Source of the DNA: Prosthecobacter sp.
GTDB taxonomy: Bacteria; Verrucomicrobiota; Verrucomicrobiia; Verrucomicrobiales; Verrucomicrobiaceae
Reading direction: 5' to 3'
NCBI RefSeq assembly: GCF_034366625.1
Contig: NZ_JAXMIH010000004.1
Span: forward strand, 1-38,557
DNA: 38,557 nucleotides
How positions within the stretch are numbered: the first letter of the stretch is position 1; the number at the start of each line of letters is the position of its first letter. Below are positions 14,825-24,882 of this stretch, in pieces. The position numbers and the translations under genes are program-made. The notes below the pieces were generated by a model that worked only from the letters and a program-made list of their open reading frames with translations, did no database searches and was not told the DNA's origin.

Positions 14825-16507
14825 TTATCCGATTTGACGGGGCGCGAGCCGTGCGATCGCGTGCTGCAAGGCAGAGAACTCGATCGGCTTGGTCAGGTGT
14901 TCGGAAAAACCGGCTTGCTGGCTGCGCTCGACATCGTCGTCCATGCCAAAGCCGCTCATCGCAATGGCAGGCGGTGGCTGGCCGTGAAGATCGCTGAGCT
15001 GTTGCAGCAGTTCGGTGCCACGCCCGTCAGGCAGGCCGATGTCGGAAATGAGCACGTCGTATTCATATTCACGCGAGATGTCGAGGCACTCGGCGATGCT
15101 GCCTGCGGTGCGCACGATGTAGCCACGCCGCATCAGCAGCCGCGTCAGTGTGGCCAGGGTGTCGTGGTGATCTTCCACGACCAGCAAACGCAGTCCCGGG
15201 GGCGCTGCAACTTCATGATTCTTCTCCCCGTTCGGCTGTCCAGCAGGGGTGGCGGCTGGCAGGCGGATGATGAACGTCGCGCCGCGATTGGGGCCGTCGC
15301 TATGGACGGCAATGATGCCGCTGTGCATCTCCACCAGCGCCTTGCAGATGGCGAGGCCGAGACCGAGGCCTGCCTGCGAATGACGCGCGCCCTGCTCAAA
15401 AGCATCGAAGATGCGGTCCAGTTTTTCGGACGCGATGCCGATGCCCTGGTCCGCGATCTCGATGCTGATACGGCTGCCGGGTTCGGTGACAAAGGTGCGC
15501 ACTTCAATGATGCTGTCTTCGTGGCCAAACTTCGCGGCGTTGGTCAGCAGATTCCAGAACACCTGCTGCAATCGGGCGAAATCGCCGCGCACATGCGGAT
15601 CCGGTGCCTCCAGCTTTTCCACCACCTGAATCCGCCGTGCCGCGAGATCTGCCTGGCAGATTTTTATCGCTTGCCGCAATACCTCGTGAACATCGACCGG
15701 CTGAAGTTCCAGGCGCAGCTTGCCGTTGCGGATGCGCGCCAGATCAAGGAGGTCGTCAATCAGCCGCGCTTCGAGCCGCACATTGCGCTGAATGGTGGCG
15801 ATGTGTTCGCGAATGGCGGGCGGACATTCCATTTCCTCGATCAAGGCGACGGCGTGAACGATGGGCGACAGCGGCGTGCGCAATTCATGCGAGAGCATCG
15901 CCAGGAAGCGGTCCTTCGCGGCGTTCGCCTCCTCGGCCTCGGCTTGCGCTGATTCCGCGCGGATGCGGCGTTCGCGCTCCTCGGCCTCGCGCTCCAGCGC
16001 CTCATTGCGTGCGGCCAGCTCCATGTTCGCGAGGCGCAGGGCTTCCTCCGCGGCCTGCGCTGTGATGTTCATGTCGGCCAACGCACACGTTTTTCGGAAC
16101 AGATCGACGAAGACATTCACCTTGGAGCGCAGCACCGCCGGATTGATCGGCTTGGTCAGGTAATCGACCGCACCGACGTCATAGCCGAGCACCGCGTGCT
16201 CATCCTCGCGGTAGTGTGCCGTGAGAAAGATGATCGGGATGTGCTGGGTGCGCTTGCGATGCTTGATCATCTTCGCCAGTTCGATCCCGCTCATGTCGGG
16301 CATCTGCACATCGAGCACGATGGCCGCGAAATCGCCGTCCATCAGCGCCATCAGCGCCTCGCCTCCGGTCTGCGCTTTGATCAGTTTATAGCTGGCGCCA
16401 TTGAGCACGCTCTCGATCGCCAGGAGGTTCTTGGTGTCATCGTCAACGACCAGCACCGTGGGTTTTTCCCGCGGCGGTACTTTCTGAGTGGAGGAATGAG
16501 CGGTCAT
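14825..16507 (-). CDS. Soluble hybrid histidine kinase (receiver-HisKA-HATPase-receiver)
   Basis: From ATG 16507 the protein has 560 residues and no membrane segment. An N-terminal receiver (about 16-135) has Asp66 in VLDVQMPDMSG and Lys119 in YLTKP. A coiled coil (about 145-200) leads to HisKA with His207 in [10 protein letters not shown], then HATPase boxes NLLTNAAKFG, DQGIGIA and GLGLGLAIC. A second receiver (about 430-555) has Asp near 489 in ISDIGLPDGRG. Its HisKA region (NVRLEARLIDDLLDLARI) is close to that of the kinase at 9922, so the two cores are paralogous. It starts 11 bp after the stop of the giant kinase and is surely co-transcribed. An upstream extension to 16609 would overlap that gene and is less likely. 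Confidence 0.93.
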   Translation of the reverse strand: MTAHSSTQKVPPREKPTVLVVDDDTKNLLAIESVLNGASYKLIKAQTGGEALMALMDGDFAAIVLDVQMPDMSGIELAKMIKHRKRTQHIPIIFLTAHYREDEHAVLGYDVGAVDYLTKPINPAVLRSKVNVFVDLFRKTCALADMNITAQAAEEALRLANMELAARNEALEREAEERERRIRAESAQAEAEEANAAKDRFLAMLSHELRTPLSPIVHAVALIEEMECPPAIREHIATIQRNVRLEARLIDDLLDLARIRNGKLRLELQPVDVHEVLRQAIKICQADLAARRIQVVEKLEAPDPHVRGDFARLQQVFWNLLTNAAKFGHEDSIIEVRTFVTEPGSRISIEIADQGIGIASEKLDRIFDAFEQGARHSQAGLGLGLAICKALVEMHSGIIAVHSDGPNRGATFIIRLPAATPAGQPNGEKNHEVAAPPGLRLLVVEDHHDTLATLTRLLMRRGYIVRTAGSIAECLDISREYEYDVLISDIGLPDGRGTELLQQLSDLHGQPPPAIAMSGFGMDDDVERSQQAGFSEHLTKPIEFSALQHAIARLAPRQIG

Positions 16508-16518
16508 GGCGACGGCGT

Positions 16519-19500
16519 TCAGCGATGCAGCCAGACCCGCAGCAGCGAGAGCAACTGATCGGTATTGACAGGCTTGGCGATGTAATCGCTCGCCCCTGCT
16601 TCCAGGCATTTTTCGCGGTCGCCTTTCATCGCCTTCGCTGTCAGTGCGAGGATGGGCAGGTTGCGAAACTCCGGCTGCTTACGGATCTCACGCATCGTTT
16701 CGTAGCCGTCCATCTCCGGCATCATGATGTCCATCAGCACCATGGCGAGATCATCGTTGGACTGGATCAGCTCGATGGCCTGGCGGCCGTTGGTGGCGCT
16801 GAGGATTTCCATCTCCTGATTTTCCAGCACCGTCGAGAGGGCGAAAATGTTGCGGGCGTCATCGTCCACGATCAGCACTTTGCGTCCGCACAGCACTTCG
16901 TTGGTGCTGTGCAGGCGTTCCAGCATCTGCTGCTTGCCTTCCGGCAGGTCGGCAAGCACGCGATGCAAGAACAGCGCCGTTTCGTCGAGCAGGCGCTCGG
17001 GCGATTGCACGTCCTTGAGCACGATGCTCTTCGCCATGGTGCGTAGCCGCGCCTCTTCCTCGGCGGACAGATCCTTCCCGGTAAAGACGACGACAGGGAC
17101 ATCGCGCAGGCTGGGTTCCTCATGAATGCGGTCCAGCAGGTCAAAGCCGGTCATGTCCGGCAGGCGCAGGTCGAGCACACAGCAGTCAAAGTGCCGGTCG
17201 AGCAGCGATTCGTAGGCTTCCTCACCGGTCGCCACGGTCGTGATCTCAATGTCGTCGTGGCCGAGCAGTTCGACGATGCTCGCGCGTTCCCGGTCATTAT
17301 CTTCGACGACCAGCAGCCGCTTGGTGCGCGGCGCGACGAAGGTCTTGATTTTGTCGAAGGCGTTCTCCAGATCTTCCGTCGTCGCCGGTTTCACGAGATA
17401 GGAGAATGCGCCGCGTGACAGGCCATGGCTGCGCTCTTCTTCCAGCGTGATGATTTGCACCGGGATGTGGCGTGTCTCCGGCGCGAGCTTGAGATTGTTA
17501 AGCACCGTCCAGCCGAGCATGTCGGGCAGGAAAATATCGAGCGTGATCGCCGTGGGGTGATACTGACGCGCAAGTGAAAGCGCCTCGTGTCCGCGCGTGG
17601 CCACCAGGCCTTTGAAGCCCTTGTCGCGCGCCAGGCCAAGGAGCACGCGTGCATAGTGTGGATCGTCCTCGACGATGAGCGCTGCCAAATCGCCCGGCTC
17701 CACGCTCGCGCGATCATCCTCGATCCGTTCATCCCGTGCGACCGCCACCGGAAGTGCGATGGAGGGCCGGTTGCCGCCTCTGTTCTCAGTGACTGGAGTC
17801 GTCGTTGCTGCCGGACCGAAATAGACGAGCGGCAGGTAGAGCGTGAATGTGCTGCCTTCGTTCGGTGTGCTGGCGAGCCGGATTTCACCGCCGAGCAGCG
17901 ACGCCAGCTCGCGCGAGATGGCGAGACCGAGGCCGGTGCCGCCATATTTGCGCGAGGTGCCGGCATCCGCCTGCTGGAAGGCCTCGAAGATGAGCCGCTG
18001 CTTTTCCGGCGCAATGCCGATGCCGGTGTCGGTGATCGACATCGCGATGACGGCTCCCGCCCGGTTCAGGCTGGGATGGTCGGGGCTCCAGCCTGCCTCG
18101 ACCAGTTTCACATTCATCCGCACGTTCCCGGCTGCGGTGAACTTGAACGCATTCGACAGCAGGTTCTTGATGATCTGCTGCAAGCGCTTGGAGTCGCTGG
18201 TGAATGCGCCCGGCAGATTCGGATCGAACTCCAGGATGAAGGGCAGATTTTTGCTTTCCGCGATGTGGCGGAAGCTGCGGTCCACGGAGTCCTTTAGCGA
18301 GTTGAACGTGATCTCCTCGGCATCCACCGTGACGGTACCGGACTCGATCTTCGAAAGGTCGAGAATGTCGTTGATGAGGTTGAGCAGGTCGGAGCCGGCG
18401 GAGTGAATGTTGCGCGCGAACTCGACCTGTTTCGGGTTCAAATTCCCCGCCATGTTTTCGCCGAGCTGCTGGCCGAGAATCAGAATCGAATTGAGCGGCG
18501 TGCGCAGTTCGTGCGACATGTTGGCGAGGAATTCGGACTTGTATTTCGACGTCAGGGCCAGTTCTGCCGCTTTTTCCTCCAGCGCGCGCCGCGCTTGCTC
18601 GATTTCCTTGTTCTTGCGTTCCACCTCGGCGTTTTGATCGGCGAGTTCCTGCGCTTTTTGCTCCAGTTCTTCGTTGGTCTGTTGCAGTTCCTTCTGACCG
18701 GACTGCAATTCCGCCGTGAGCTGCTGGCTTTGCTGGAGCAGGCCTTCTGTGCGCATCGTGGCCTCGATGGTGTTGAGCACGACCCCGATGGATTGCGTGA
18801 GCTGTTCGAGGAAGTTGAGATGCCCGTCGGTGAACGGATGCAGCGCCGCCAGTTCGATGACCGCCTTCGTCTGGCCTTCATAGAGCACGGGAAGCACAAC
18901 GACATTCGCGGGTTGCGTGCCGCCGAGCGAGGAGTGGATGGGCGTGTAATCGCGCGGCACCGAGGTCAGGAGCACGCGCTGCTTTTCCCGCGCGCATTGT
19001 CCGACGAGGCCATCTCCCAGAATGATCTGCTCCGGTAAATTGGTTTCATTCGCGTAGCTGGCGAGACGCTGCAGCACGGGGGCCTCATCATCGCTCGCGG
19101 TCATCTGATACACCGTGCCCTGCTGCGAATCGACCAGCGGCGCGAGTTCGGAGAGCAGCATCTGGCCGACGGTGTAGAGATCGCGCTGCCCCTGGAGCAT
19201 GCGGGTGAATTTGGCGAGGTTGGTCTTGAGCCAGTCCTGTTCCTTGTTGCGCTCCGTGGTCACGCGCAGGTTGTCGATCATCGTGTTGATGTTGTCCTTC
19301 AACTCCGCGACCTCACCACGCGTCTCCACCTGAATGGAACGCGTCAGGTCGCCTTTGGTCACCGCCGTGGCGACCTCGGCAATGGCACGCACCTGTGTCG
19401 TCAAGTTGGCGGCCAGCAGGTTCACGTTGCCAGTAAGGTCTTTCCATGTGCCTGCGGCTCCAGGCACGTTCGCCTGACCGCCGAGACGGCCTTCCACGCC

Positions 19501-22500
19501 GACTTCGCGTGCAACGTTCGTCACCTGATCGGCGAAGGTCGCCAGGGTGTCGGTCATGTTGTTGATCGTCTCCGCCAGCGCCGCCACTTCGCCCTTTGCC
19601 TGCACGGAGAGGCGTTGGCGGAGGTTGCCGTTCGCCACGGCAGTCACCACCTTCACGATTCCACGCACTTGGTCGGTGAGATTGGCCGCCATCACGTTCA
19701 CGGAGTCGGTCAAGTCTTTCCACGTTCCCGCCACCCCCGGCACCACCGCTTGACCGCCGAGTTTGCCTTCCGTGCCGACTTCGCGCGCGACACGCGTCAC
19801 TTCCGAGGAGAAGGCGTTGAGCTGATCGACCATCGTGTTGATCGTGTTCTTCAACTCCAGGATTTCGCCCTTCACGTCCACCGTGATCTTGCGGGAAAGG
19901 TCACCGCGTGCCACGGCGGTCGTCACTTCCGCGATGTTGCGCACTTGGTCAGTCAAATTCGTGCCCATCGCGTTCACCGAATCGGTCAAATCCTTCCATG
20001 TTCCAGCCACACCGGGCACCACGGCCTGCACGCCGAGACGGCCTTCGGTACCGACTTCGCGCGCCACACGCGTCACTTCCGAGGCGAATGAACGCAACTG
20101 CTCGACCATCGTGTTGATCGTTTCTTTGAGCTGTAAAATTTCCCCGCGCACGTCCACCGTGATTTTGCGCGAAAGGTCGCCGTTGGCGACAGCAATTGTC
20201 ACTTCCGCGATGTTGCGCACCTGTCCGGTGAGATTCGAGGCCATCGAGTTCACGTTGTCGGTCAAATCCTTCCACGTTCCCGCCACGCCGGACACCTGCG
20301 CCTGACCACCAAGTTTGCCTTCGGTCCCCACTTCGCGCGCTACGCGGCTCACTTCCGAAGCGAAGCCGTTCAACTGGTCCACCATCGTGTTGACGGTGTT
20401 TTTCAGCTCCAGAATTTCACCTTTCACGTCCACCGTAATCTTGCGTGACAAGTCGCCCTTCGCGATGGCGGTGGCCACGTCGGCGATGTTGCGCACCTGT
20501 CCGGTGAGATTCGAGGCCATCGAGTTCACGTTGTCCGTCAGCCCTTTCCAAGTGCCCGCCACGCCCGGCACCTGCGCCTGGCCACCGAGCTTGCCTTCCG
20601 TGCCGACTTCGCGTGCCACGCGCGTCACTTCCGACGCAAACGAGCGCAACTGTTCGACCATCGTGTTGATCGTTTCCTTCAATTCGAGAATTTCTCCGCG
20701 CACGTCCACCGTGATCTGCTTCGACAAGTCGCCGTTGGCGAAGGCGGTGGTCACTTCCGCGATGTTGCGCACCTGACCGGTGAGATTGGAGGCCATTGAG
20801 TTCACGTTGTCGGTCAAATCTTTCCAGGTGCCTGCGACACCGGACACCTGCGCCTGACCACCAAGCTTGCCTTCGGTGCCCACTTCGCGCGCCACACGGC
20901 TCACTTCGGAGGCGAATGAATTGAGCTGGTCCACGAGCGTGTTGATGGTGTTTTTCAACTCCGAAATTTCGCCTTGCACGTCCACCGTGATTTTACGCGA
21001 CAAGTCGCCCTTCGCGATGGCGGTGGTCACTTCCGCGATATTGCGCACCTGCGCGGTGAGGCTGTTCGCCATCGAGTTCACGTTGTCGGTCAAGTCCTTC
21101 CACGTGCCGCCCACGTCCAGCACCTGCGCCTGGCCACCAAGCTTGCCTTCGGTGCCCACTTCGCGCGCCACGCGCGTCACTTCGGATGCAAACGCATTGA
21201 GCTGATCCACCATCGTGTTGATCGTGTTTTTCAGTTCCAAAATTTCGCCCTTCACCTCCACCGTGATCTTGCGGGAAAGGTCGCCCTTGGCGATGGCGGT
21301 CGCCACGTCGGCGATGTTGCGCACCTGACCGGTGAGGTTCGAGGCCATCGAGTTGACATTGTCGGTCAAATCTTTCCATGTTCCCGCGACACCACGCACC
21401 TGCGCCTGGCCGCCAAGCTTGCCTTCCGTGCCCACTTCGCGCGCCACGCGGCTCACTTCGGAGGCGAAACCGTTGAGCTGGTCCACCATCGTGTTGAGCG
21501 TGTTTTTCAGCTCCAAAATTTCACCCTTCACGTCCACCGTGATCTTTTTGGAAAGGTCGCCGTTTGCCACGGCCGTGGCCACTTCGGCGATGTTGCGCAC
21601 CTGACCGGTGAGGTTCGACGCCATCGAATTCACGTTGTTGGTCAAATCCTTCCATGTTCCTGCTACACCACCCACCTCCGCCTGGCCGCCGAGCTTGCCT
21701 TCCGTGCCGACTTCGCGCACCACGCGGCTCACTTCGGAAGCGAAAGCGTTCAAGCGGTCCACCATCGTGTTGAGCGTGTTTTTCAACTCCAGAATTTCAC
21801 CCTTCACGTCCACCGTGATCTTGCGTGACAAGTCACCGCTCGCAATGGCTGTCGCCACGTCGGCGATGTTGCGCACCTGGTCAGTCAGGTTGTTCGCCAT
21901 GAAGTTCACGTTGTCGGTCAAATCCTTCCACGTGCCAGCCACGCCCTGCACTTCGGCCTGACCGCCGAGCTTGCCTTCGGTACCGACTTCGCGTGCCACA
22001 CGGCTCACTTCGGAGGCGAACGCATTGAGCTGGTCCACCATCGTGTTCATGGTGTTCTTCAACTCCAGGATTTCTCCCTTCACTTCGACGGTGATCTTCG
22101 ACGAAAGGTCGCCTTTGGCGATGGCCGTGGCCACGTCGGCGATGTTACGCACCTGGCCGGTGAGGTTCGAGGCCATCGAGTTGACGTTGTCGGTCAAGTC
22201 CTTCCATGTGCCGCCCACCCCGGGAACGGTGGCCTGTCCGCCGAGTTTCCCTTCGGTGCCGACCTCGCGCGCCACGCGCGTCACTTCCGAGGCGAAGCTG
22301 TTGAGCTGGTCCACCATCGTGTTGATCGTGTTCTTCAGCTCCAAAATTTCGCCCTTCACATCCACGGTGATCTTGCGTGACAAGTCGCCGCGTGCCACTG
22401 CAGTAGTGACGTCGGCGATGTTGCGCACCTGACCGGTCAGGTTCGATGCCATCGAGTTCACCGAGTCGGTAAGGTCTTTCCAGGTTCCGGCAACGCCGGA

Positions 22501-23646
22501 AACTTCCGCCTGACCGCCAAGTTTGCCTTCCGTGCCCACTTCGCGCGCCACGCGCGTCACTTCGGAAGAGAATGCGTTAAGCTGATCGACCATCGTGTTG
22601 ATCGTCTCCTTCAGCTCCAAAATTTCGCCCTTCACGTCCACCGTGATCTTGCGGGAAAGGTCACCGCGCGCGACCGCCGTCGTCACCGCTGCGATGTTGC
22701 GGACCTGGGCGGTGAGATTGGAGGCCATCGCGTTCACCGAGTCGGTGAGATCCTTCCACGTGCCTGCCACACCCGGTACCACCGCCTGACCGCCGAGGCG
22801 CCCTTCGGTGCCGACTTCGCGCGCCACACGAGTCACTTCGGATGCGAATGAGCGAAGCTGATCGACCATCGTATTGATGGCCTCCTTGAGCTGCAAGATC
22901 TCACCGCGCACGTCCACGGTGATCTTTTTCGACAAGTCACCGGCCGCGACCGCGATGGTCACGTCCACGATGTTGCGCACCTGCGCGGTCAGATTTCCCG
23001 CCATCTGGTTCACGGACTCCGTGAGGTCTTTCCACACCCCGGACACACCTTTCACCTGCGCTTGGCCGCCGAGTTTTCCTTCTGTACCCACTTCGCGCGC
23101 CACGCGCGTCACTTCTGACGTGAACACCGAAAGCTGGTTGATCATTCGGTTCACCAGCTTGGCCGAATGCAGAAATTCGCCCTCCAGTGGACGGCCATCG
23201 ACCTCGATCGCCATCGACTGTCCGAGATCGCCCTTGGCCACGGCACCAATCGTTCGCGTGACCTCCGTCGTCGGGCGTACAAGGTCGTCCATCAGCGTAT
23301 TGAGCGCCTGCACTTCATCCGCCCAGCCACCCACCATGCCGGTGATGACGATGCGCTGCCGCAGGCGTCCTTCTTTGCCTACCACCCTGGACACCCTGGC
23401 GGCCTCCCCCGCACGACGCTGGCTCATGCCAAGCACATCGTTAAATGCATCGGCGATCTTGCCATGCACGCCCGTCCATCCCTCCGGTAACCGCGTGGTG
23501 AAATCCCCCTTGCGAAAAGCCAGCATGGCGGCCAGAAGCTCCAGCTCCCATGCCTCGCCGCTTCCATTGTTTTTGTCAGAGTGTCGCTTCCGTGGCGCAG
23601 TGGTGACGGTGGAACCGGCAGGGGAGGGAGATTGAATTGTTCTCAT
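16519..23646 (-). CDS. Giant soluble hybrid histidine kinase with 14 HAMP-type repeats, GAF and three receivers
   Basis: The 2375-residue protein has no signal peptide or membrane helix. A divergent HAMP-like unit (about 45-175) precedes 14 near-identical 92-residue repeats (about 177-1465). Each contains VAREVGTEG(K/R)[12 protein letters not shown] and a GDLS(R/K)KITVDV-type HAMP motif. A GAF-like domain (about 1488-1640) and a coiled coil follow. HisKA has His1712 in [12 protein letters not shown]; the HATPase has [17 protein letters not shown] and GTGLGLAIS. Three receivers follow with Asp2037, Asp2159 and Asp2306. The repeats closely resemble those of fungal group III (Nik1/Os-1) osmosensing kinases and their bacterial relatives, which normally carry fewer. 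The gene heads an operon with the hybrid kinase at 14825-16507 and is divergent from the winged-helix/DUF5985 genes. Confidence 0.95.
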   Translation of the reverse strand: MRTIQSPSPAGSTVTTAPRKRHSDKNNGSGEAWELELLAAMLAFRKGDFTTRLPEGWTGVHGKIADAFNDVLGMSQRRAGEAARVSRVVGKEGRLRQRIVITGMVGGWADEVQALNTLMDDLVRPTTEVTRTIGAVAKGDLGQSMAIEVDGRPLEGEFLHSAKLVNRMINQLSVFTSEVTRVAREVGTEGKLGGQAQVKGVSGVWKDLTESVNQMAGNLTAQVRNIVDVTIAVAAGDLSKKITVDVRGEILQLKEAINTMVDQLRSFASEVTRVAREVGTEGRLGGQAVVPGVAGTWKDLTDSVNAMASNLTAQVRNIAAVTTAVARGDLSRKITVDVKGEILELKETINTMVDQLNAFSSEVTRVAREVGTEGKLGGQAEVSGVAGTWKDLTDSVNSMASNLTGQVRNIADVTTAVARGDLSRKITVDVKGEILELKNTINTMVDQLNSFASEVTRVAREVGTEGKLGGQATVPGVGGTWKDLTDNVNSMASNLTGQVRNIADVATAIAKGDLSSKITVEVKGEILELKNTMNTMVDQLNAFASEVSRVAREVGTEGKLGGQAEVQGVAGTWKDLTDNVNFMANNLTDQVRNIADVATAIASGDLSRKITVDVKGEILELKNTLNTMVDRLNAFASEVSRVVREVGTEGKLGGQAEVGGVAGTWKDLTNNVNSMASNLTGQVRNIAEVATAVANGDLSKKITVDVKGEILELKNTLNTMVDQLNGFASEVSRVAREVGTEGKLGGQAQVRGVAGTWKDLTDNVNSMASNLTGQVRNIADVATAIAKGDLSRKITVEVKGEILELKNTINTMVDQLNAFASEVTRVAREVGTEGKLGGQAQVLDVGGTWKDLTDNVNSMANSLTAQVRNIAEVTTAIAKGDLSRKITVDVQGEISELKNTINTLVDQLNSFASEVSRVAREVGTEGKLGGQAQVSGVAGTWKDLTDNVNSMASNLTGQVRNIAEVTTAFANGDLSKQITVDVRGEILELKETINTMVEQLRSFASEVTRVAREVGTEGKLGGQAQVPGVAGTWKGLTDNVNSMASNLTGQVRNIADVATAIAKGDLSRKITVDVKGEILELKNTVNTMVDQLNGFASEVSRVAREVGTEGKLGGQAQVSGVAGTWKDLTDNVNSMASNLTGQVRNIAEVTIAVANGDLSRKITVDVRGEILQLKETINTMVEQLRSFASEVTRVAREVGTEGRLGVQAVVPGVAGTWKDLTDSVNAMGTNLTDQVRNIAEVTTAVARGDLSRKITVDVKGEILELKNTINTMVDQLNAFSSEVTRVAREVGTEGKLGGQAVVPGVAGTWKDLTDSVNVMAANLTDQVRGIVKVVTAVANGNLRQRLSVQAKGEVAALAETINNMTDTLATFADQVTNVAREVGVEGRLGGQANVPGAAGTWKDLTGNVNLLAANLTTQVRAIAEVATAVTKGDLTRSIQVETRGEVAELKDNINTMIDNLRVTTERNKEQDWLKTNLAKFTRMLQGQRDLYTVGQMLLSELAPLVDSQQGTVYQMTASDDEAPVLQRLASYANETNLPEQIILGDGLVGQCAREKQRVLLTSVPRDYTPIHSSLGGTQPANVVVLPVLYEGQTKAVIELAALHPFTDGHLNFLEQLTQSIGVVLNTIEATMRTEGLLQQSQQLTAELQSGQKELQQTNEELEQKAQELADQNAEVERKNKEIEQARRALEEKAAELALTSKYKSEFLANMSHELRTPLNSILILGQQLGENMAGNLNPKQVEFARNIHSAGSDLLNLINDILDLSKIESGTVTVDAEEITFNSLKDSVDRSFRHIAESKNLPFILEFDPNLPGAFTSDSKRLQQIIKNLLSNAFKFTAAGNVRMNVKLVEAGWSPDHPSLNRAGAVIAMSITDTGIGIAPEKQRLIFEAFQQADAGTSRKYGGTGLGLAISRELASLLGGEIRLASTPNEGSTFTLYLPLVYFGPAATTTPVTENRGGNRPSIALPVAVARDERIEDDRASVEPGDLAALIVEDDPHYARVLLGLARDKGFKGLVATRGHEALSLARQYHPTAITLDIFLPDMLGWTVLNNLKLAPETRHIPVQIITLEEERSHGLSRGAFSYLVKPATTEDLENAFDKIKTFVAPRTKRLLVVEDNDRERASIVELLGHDDIEITTVATGEEAYESLLDRHFDCCVLDLRLPDMTGFDLLDRIHEEPSLRDVPVVVFTGKDLSAEEEARLRTMAKSIVLKDVQSPERLLDETALFLHRVLADLPEGKQQMLERLHSTNEVLCGRKVLIVDDDARNIFALSTVLENQEMEILSATNGRQAIELIQSNDDLAMVLMDIMMPEMDGYETMREIRKQPEFRNLPILALTAKAMKGDREKCLEAGASDYIAKPVNTDQLLSLLRVWLHR
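19254..23118 (-). repeat. 14 x 276-bp tandem coding repeat (HAMP array)
   Basis: Fourteen units of about 276 bp encode the 92-residue HAMP repeats of the giant kinase. The recurring marker is the reverse complement of the GAAGTCGGCACCGAAGG-type sequence, encoding EVGTEG. Units are nearly identical in protein and highly similar in DNA. The first unit and the last are the most diverged, as expected if internal units are homogenised by recombination. Read-length-limited assembly could miscount units here. Confidence 0.92.
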
Positions 23647-23687
23647 GGCAAAAAAGACAATTTATGGCCTATCGCACCTCAGCAACT

Positions 23688-23705
23688 ATCAGGACGTATC
23701 CTGAT
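23688..23705. promoter_or_regulatory. Palindromic operator-like site in divergent gap
   Basis: ATCAGGA (23688-23694) and TCCTGAT (23699-23705) form a perfect 7-bp inverted repeat around CGTA. It ends about 42 bases upstream of the giant kinase start, in the 236-bp gap shared with the divergent winged-helix gene at 23883. This is where a dimeric repressor or activator would bind. The regulator is unknown; the adjacent winged-helix protein is a candidate. Between it and the kinase start is an AT-rich stretch that could hold the promoter. Confidence 0.45.
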
Positions 23706-23882
23706 TGTCACATCAGAAACATTTTTTTCAAACCTCTCGGGGTCGGCGGACGATTTTTACCAATGTCTTGATTTCGATACATCCGCAGAGCCCTTCGGCT
23801 TCGAACCTCGTAAAGTGCCAGCGGTCCAAAGAACTGTACGGCAAGGCCGTGTCGTTTTGGAATTTGTCATTCATCCACCCCC

Positions 23883-24278
23883 GTGTCCGAACAGGAACTC
23901 CCGCCTTCAATTCGCAACTTTATCTCCCGTTATGTCCGCTCCGTCGAACAACTGGAGATTCTACTTCTGTTCAGTCAGGAGCCAGATGCCGCATGGTCGG
24001 TCCAGAAAGTCTATGATGCGATCCTGAGCACGCCCCAATCGGTGGAACGATGGCTCGACGAACTGGTCCGGAACGGTCTGCTTGAAAAGCTTTCTGACCC
24101 GGCCGCCAGCTACCGTTGCTGCACTGAAGACAGCCTGATCTCTCAGATGGCCGCGCTTGGTGAGTTCTACCGCTCCAAGCCGGTACGAGTCATTGAGGTC
24201 ATTTACAGGCGCGATGTCAATGCCGCGCAGAGCTTCGCCGACGCATTCAAAATCAAAACCACCGACCAAACCTCATGA
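23883..24278 (+). CDS. Winged-helix-like hypothetical protein
   Basis: The 131-residue ORF starts at GTG 23883 (MSEQELPPSIRNFISRYVRS). The central part, VEQLEILLLFSQEPD, WSVQKVYDAILSTPQSVERW and LDELVRNGLLEKL, looks like a winged helix: helix, helix, recognition helix, then wing. The C-terminal helix ends with RDVNAAQSFADAF. It overlaps the next gene by 4 bp (ATGA type), so it is co-translated with two small DUF5985-like membrane proteins. It probably acts as a DNA-binding or protein-binding regulator of this set or of the divergent kinase. No ATG start in frame gives the full domain, and no clear ribosome site is visible. Confidence 0.75.
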   Translation: MSEQELPPSIRNFISRYVRSVEQLEILLLFSQEPDAAWSVQKVYDAILSTPQSVERWLDELVRNGLLEKLSDPAASYRCCTEDSLISQMAALGEFYRSKPVRVIEVIYRRDVNAAQSFADAFKIKTTDQTS

Positions 24279-24535
24279 TGGGTCCAATCATTTACCTCCT
24301 TTGCGCACTCACCTGCCTCGGGTCCGCAGTGCTCTTATGGCGCGGCTATCGTCGCACCCGCCAGCGCCTGCTGTACTGGAGCGCGCTGTGTTTTGCGATC
24401 ATGGCGGTCTCCAACGGACTCCTCATCCTGGATCTTGTCCTTCTTCCTGACGTTTATCTGCTGCCATGGCGCAGCGGTGTCACTCAGTTTGCCCTGCTCG
24501 TTCTGTTGTACGGTCTAATCTTCGAATCCGACTAG
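24275..24535 (+). CDS. DUF5985-like small membrane protein (first of a pair)
   Basis: The 86-residue protein is made of three membrane helices (about 4-20, 32-55 and 64-82). Between the first two is the charged loop RGYRRTRQRLLYWSAL, which matches the family pattern of a basic loop followed by an aromatic helix. The start ATG 24275 overlaps the winged-helix gene stop. The next gene begins two bases after its stop. Function is unknown; it is a probable inner-membrane protein and may form a hetero-oligomer with its paralogous neighbour. Confidence 0.8.
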   Translation: MMGPIIYLLCALTCLGSAVLLWRGYRRTRQRLLYWSALCFAIMAVSNGLLILDLVLLPDVYLLPWRSGVTQFALLVLLYGLIFESD

Positions 24536-24537
24536 CC

Positions 24538-24798
24538 ATGATGCTGAACCAATTCTTCGCCGGTGCTGCCACCATCAGCCTGCTCGTCATTGCATTGTTC
24601 TTTCTCCGGTTTTGGAAAAGAACGCAGGACCGGTTGTTTCTCTTTTTTGCCGGCGCCTTTGTCTTTCTGATGCTTGAACGGATCGTTCGAGCCATCATGA
24701 CCGTGGAAACCGAGTGGGCGCCCTACGTTTACACAATCCGGCTCGCCGCATTCGTCCTGATCATCGTCGCCGTGGTGGACAAGAACCGGCGCACCTGA
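24538..24798 (+). CDS. DUF5985-like small membrane protein (second of a pair)
   Basis: The 86-residue protein is paralogous in layout to the preceding one. Helix one is FAGAATISLLVIALFFLRF, followed by the typical DUF5985 loop WKRTQDRLFLFFAGAF, then helices two and three, the last being IRLAAFVLIIVAVVDKN. ATG 24538 is immediately followed by a second ATG. It ends the three-gene operon; the phospholipase D-like gene is convergent downstream. Confidence 0.82.
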   Translation: MMLNQFFAGAATISLLVIALFFLRFWKRTQDRLFLFFAGAFVFLMLERIVRAIMTVETEWAPYVYTIRLAAFVLIIVAVVDKNRRT

Positions 24799-24882
24799 CG
24801 GCTCGACAGGGCGGATGCAATCGCGCACCCATATCATTCGATTTGTGCCAAGAGGGTTGCGATACCGCTGTCTGAATGGCTT

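Noticed and set aside
14830..15952. 372-codon plus-strand frame opposite the hybrid kinase
   Set aside because: The minus-strand kinase motifs are complete; the plus frame is a shadow.
19254..23118. Long plus-strand open frames opposite the giant kinase
   Set aside because: They repeat with the 276-bp period and only mirror the HAMP array; no independent family signal is visible.
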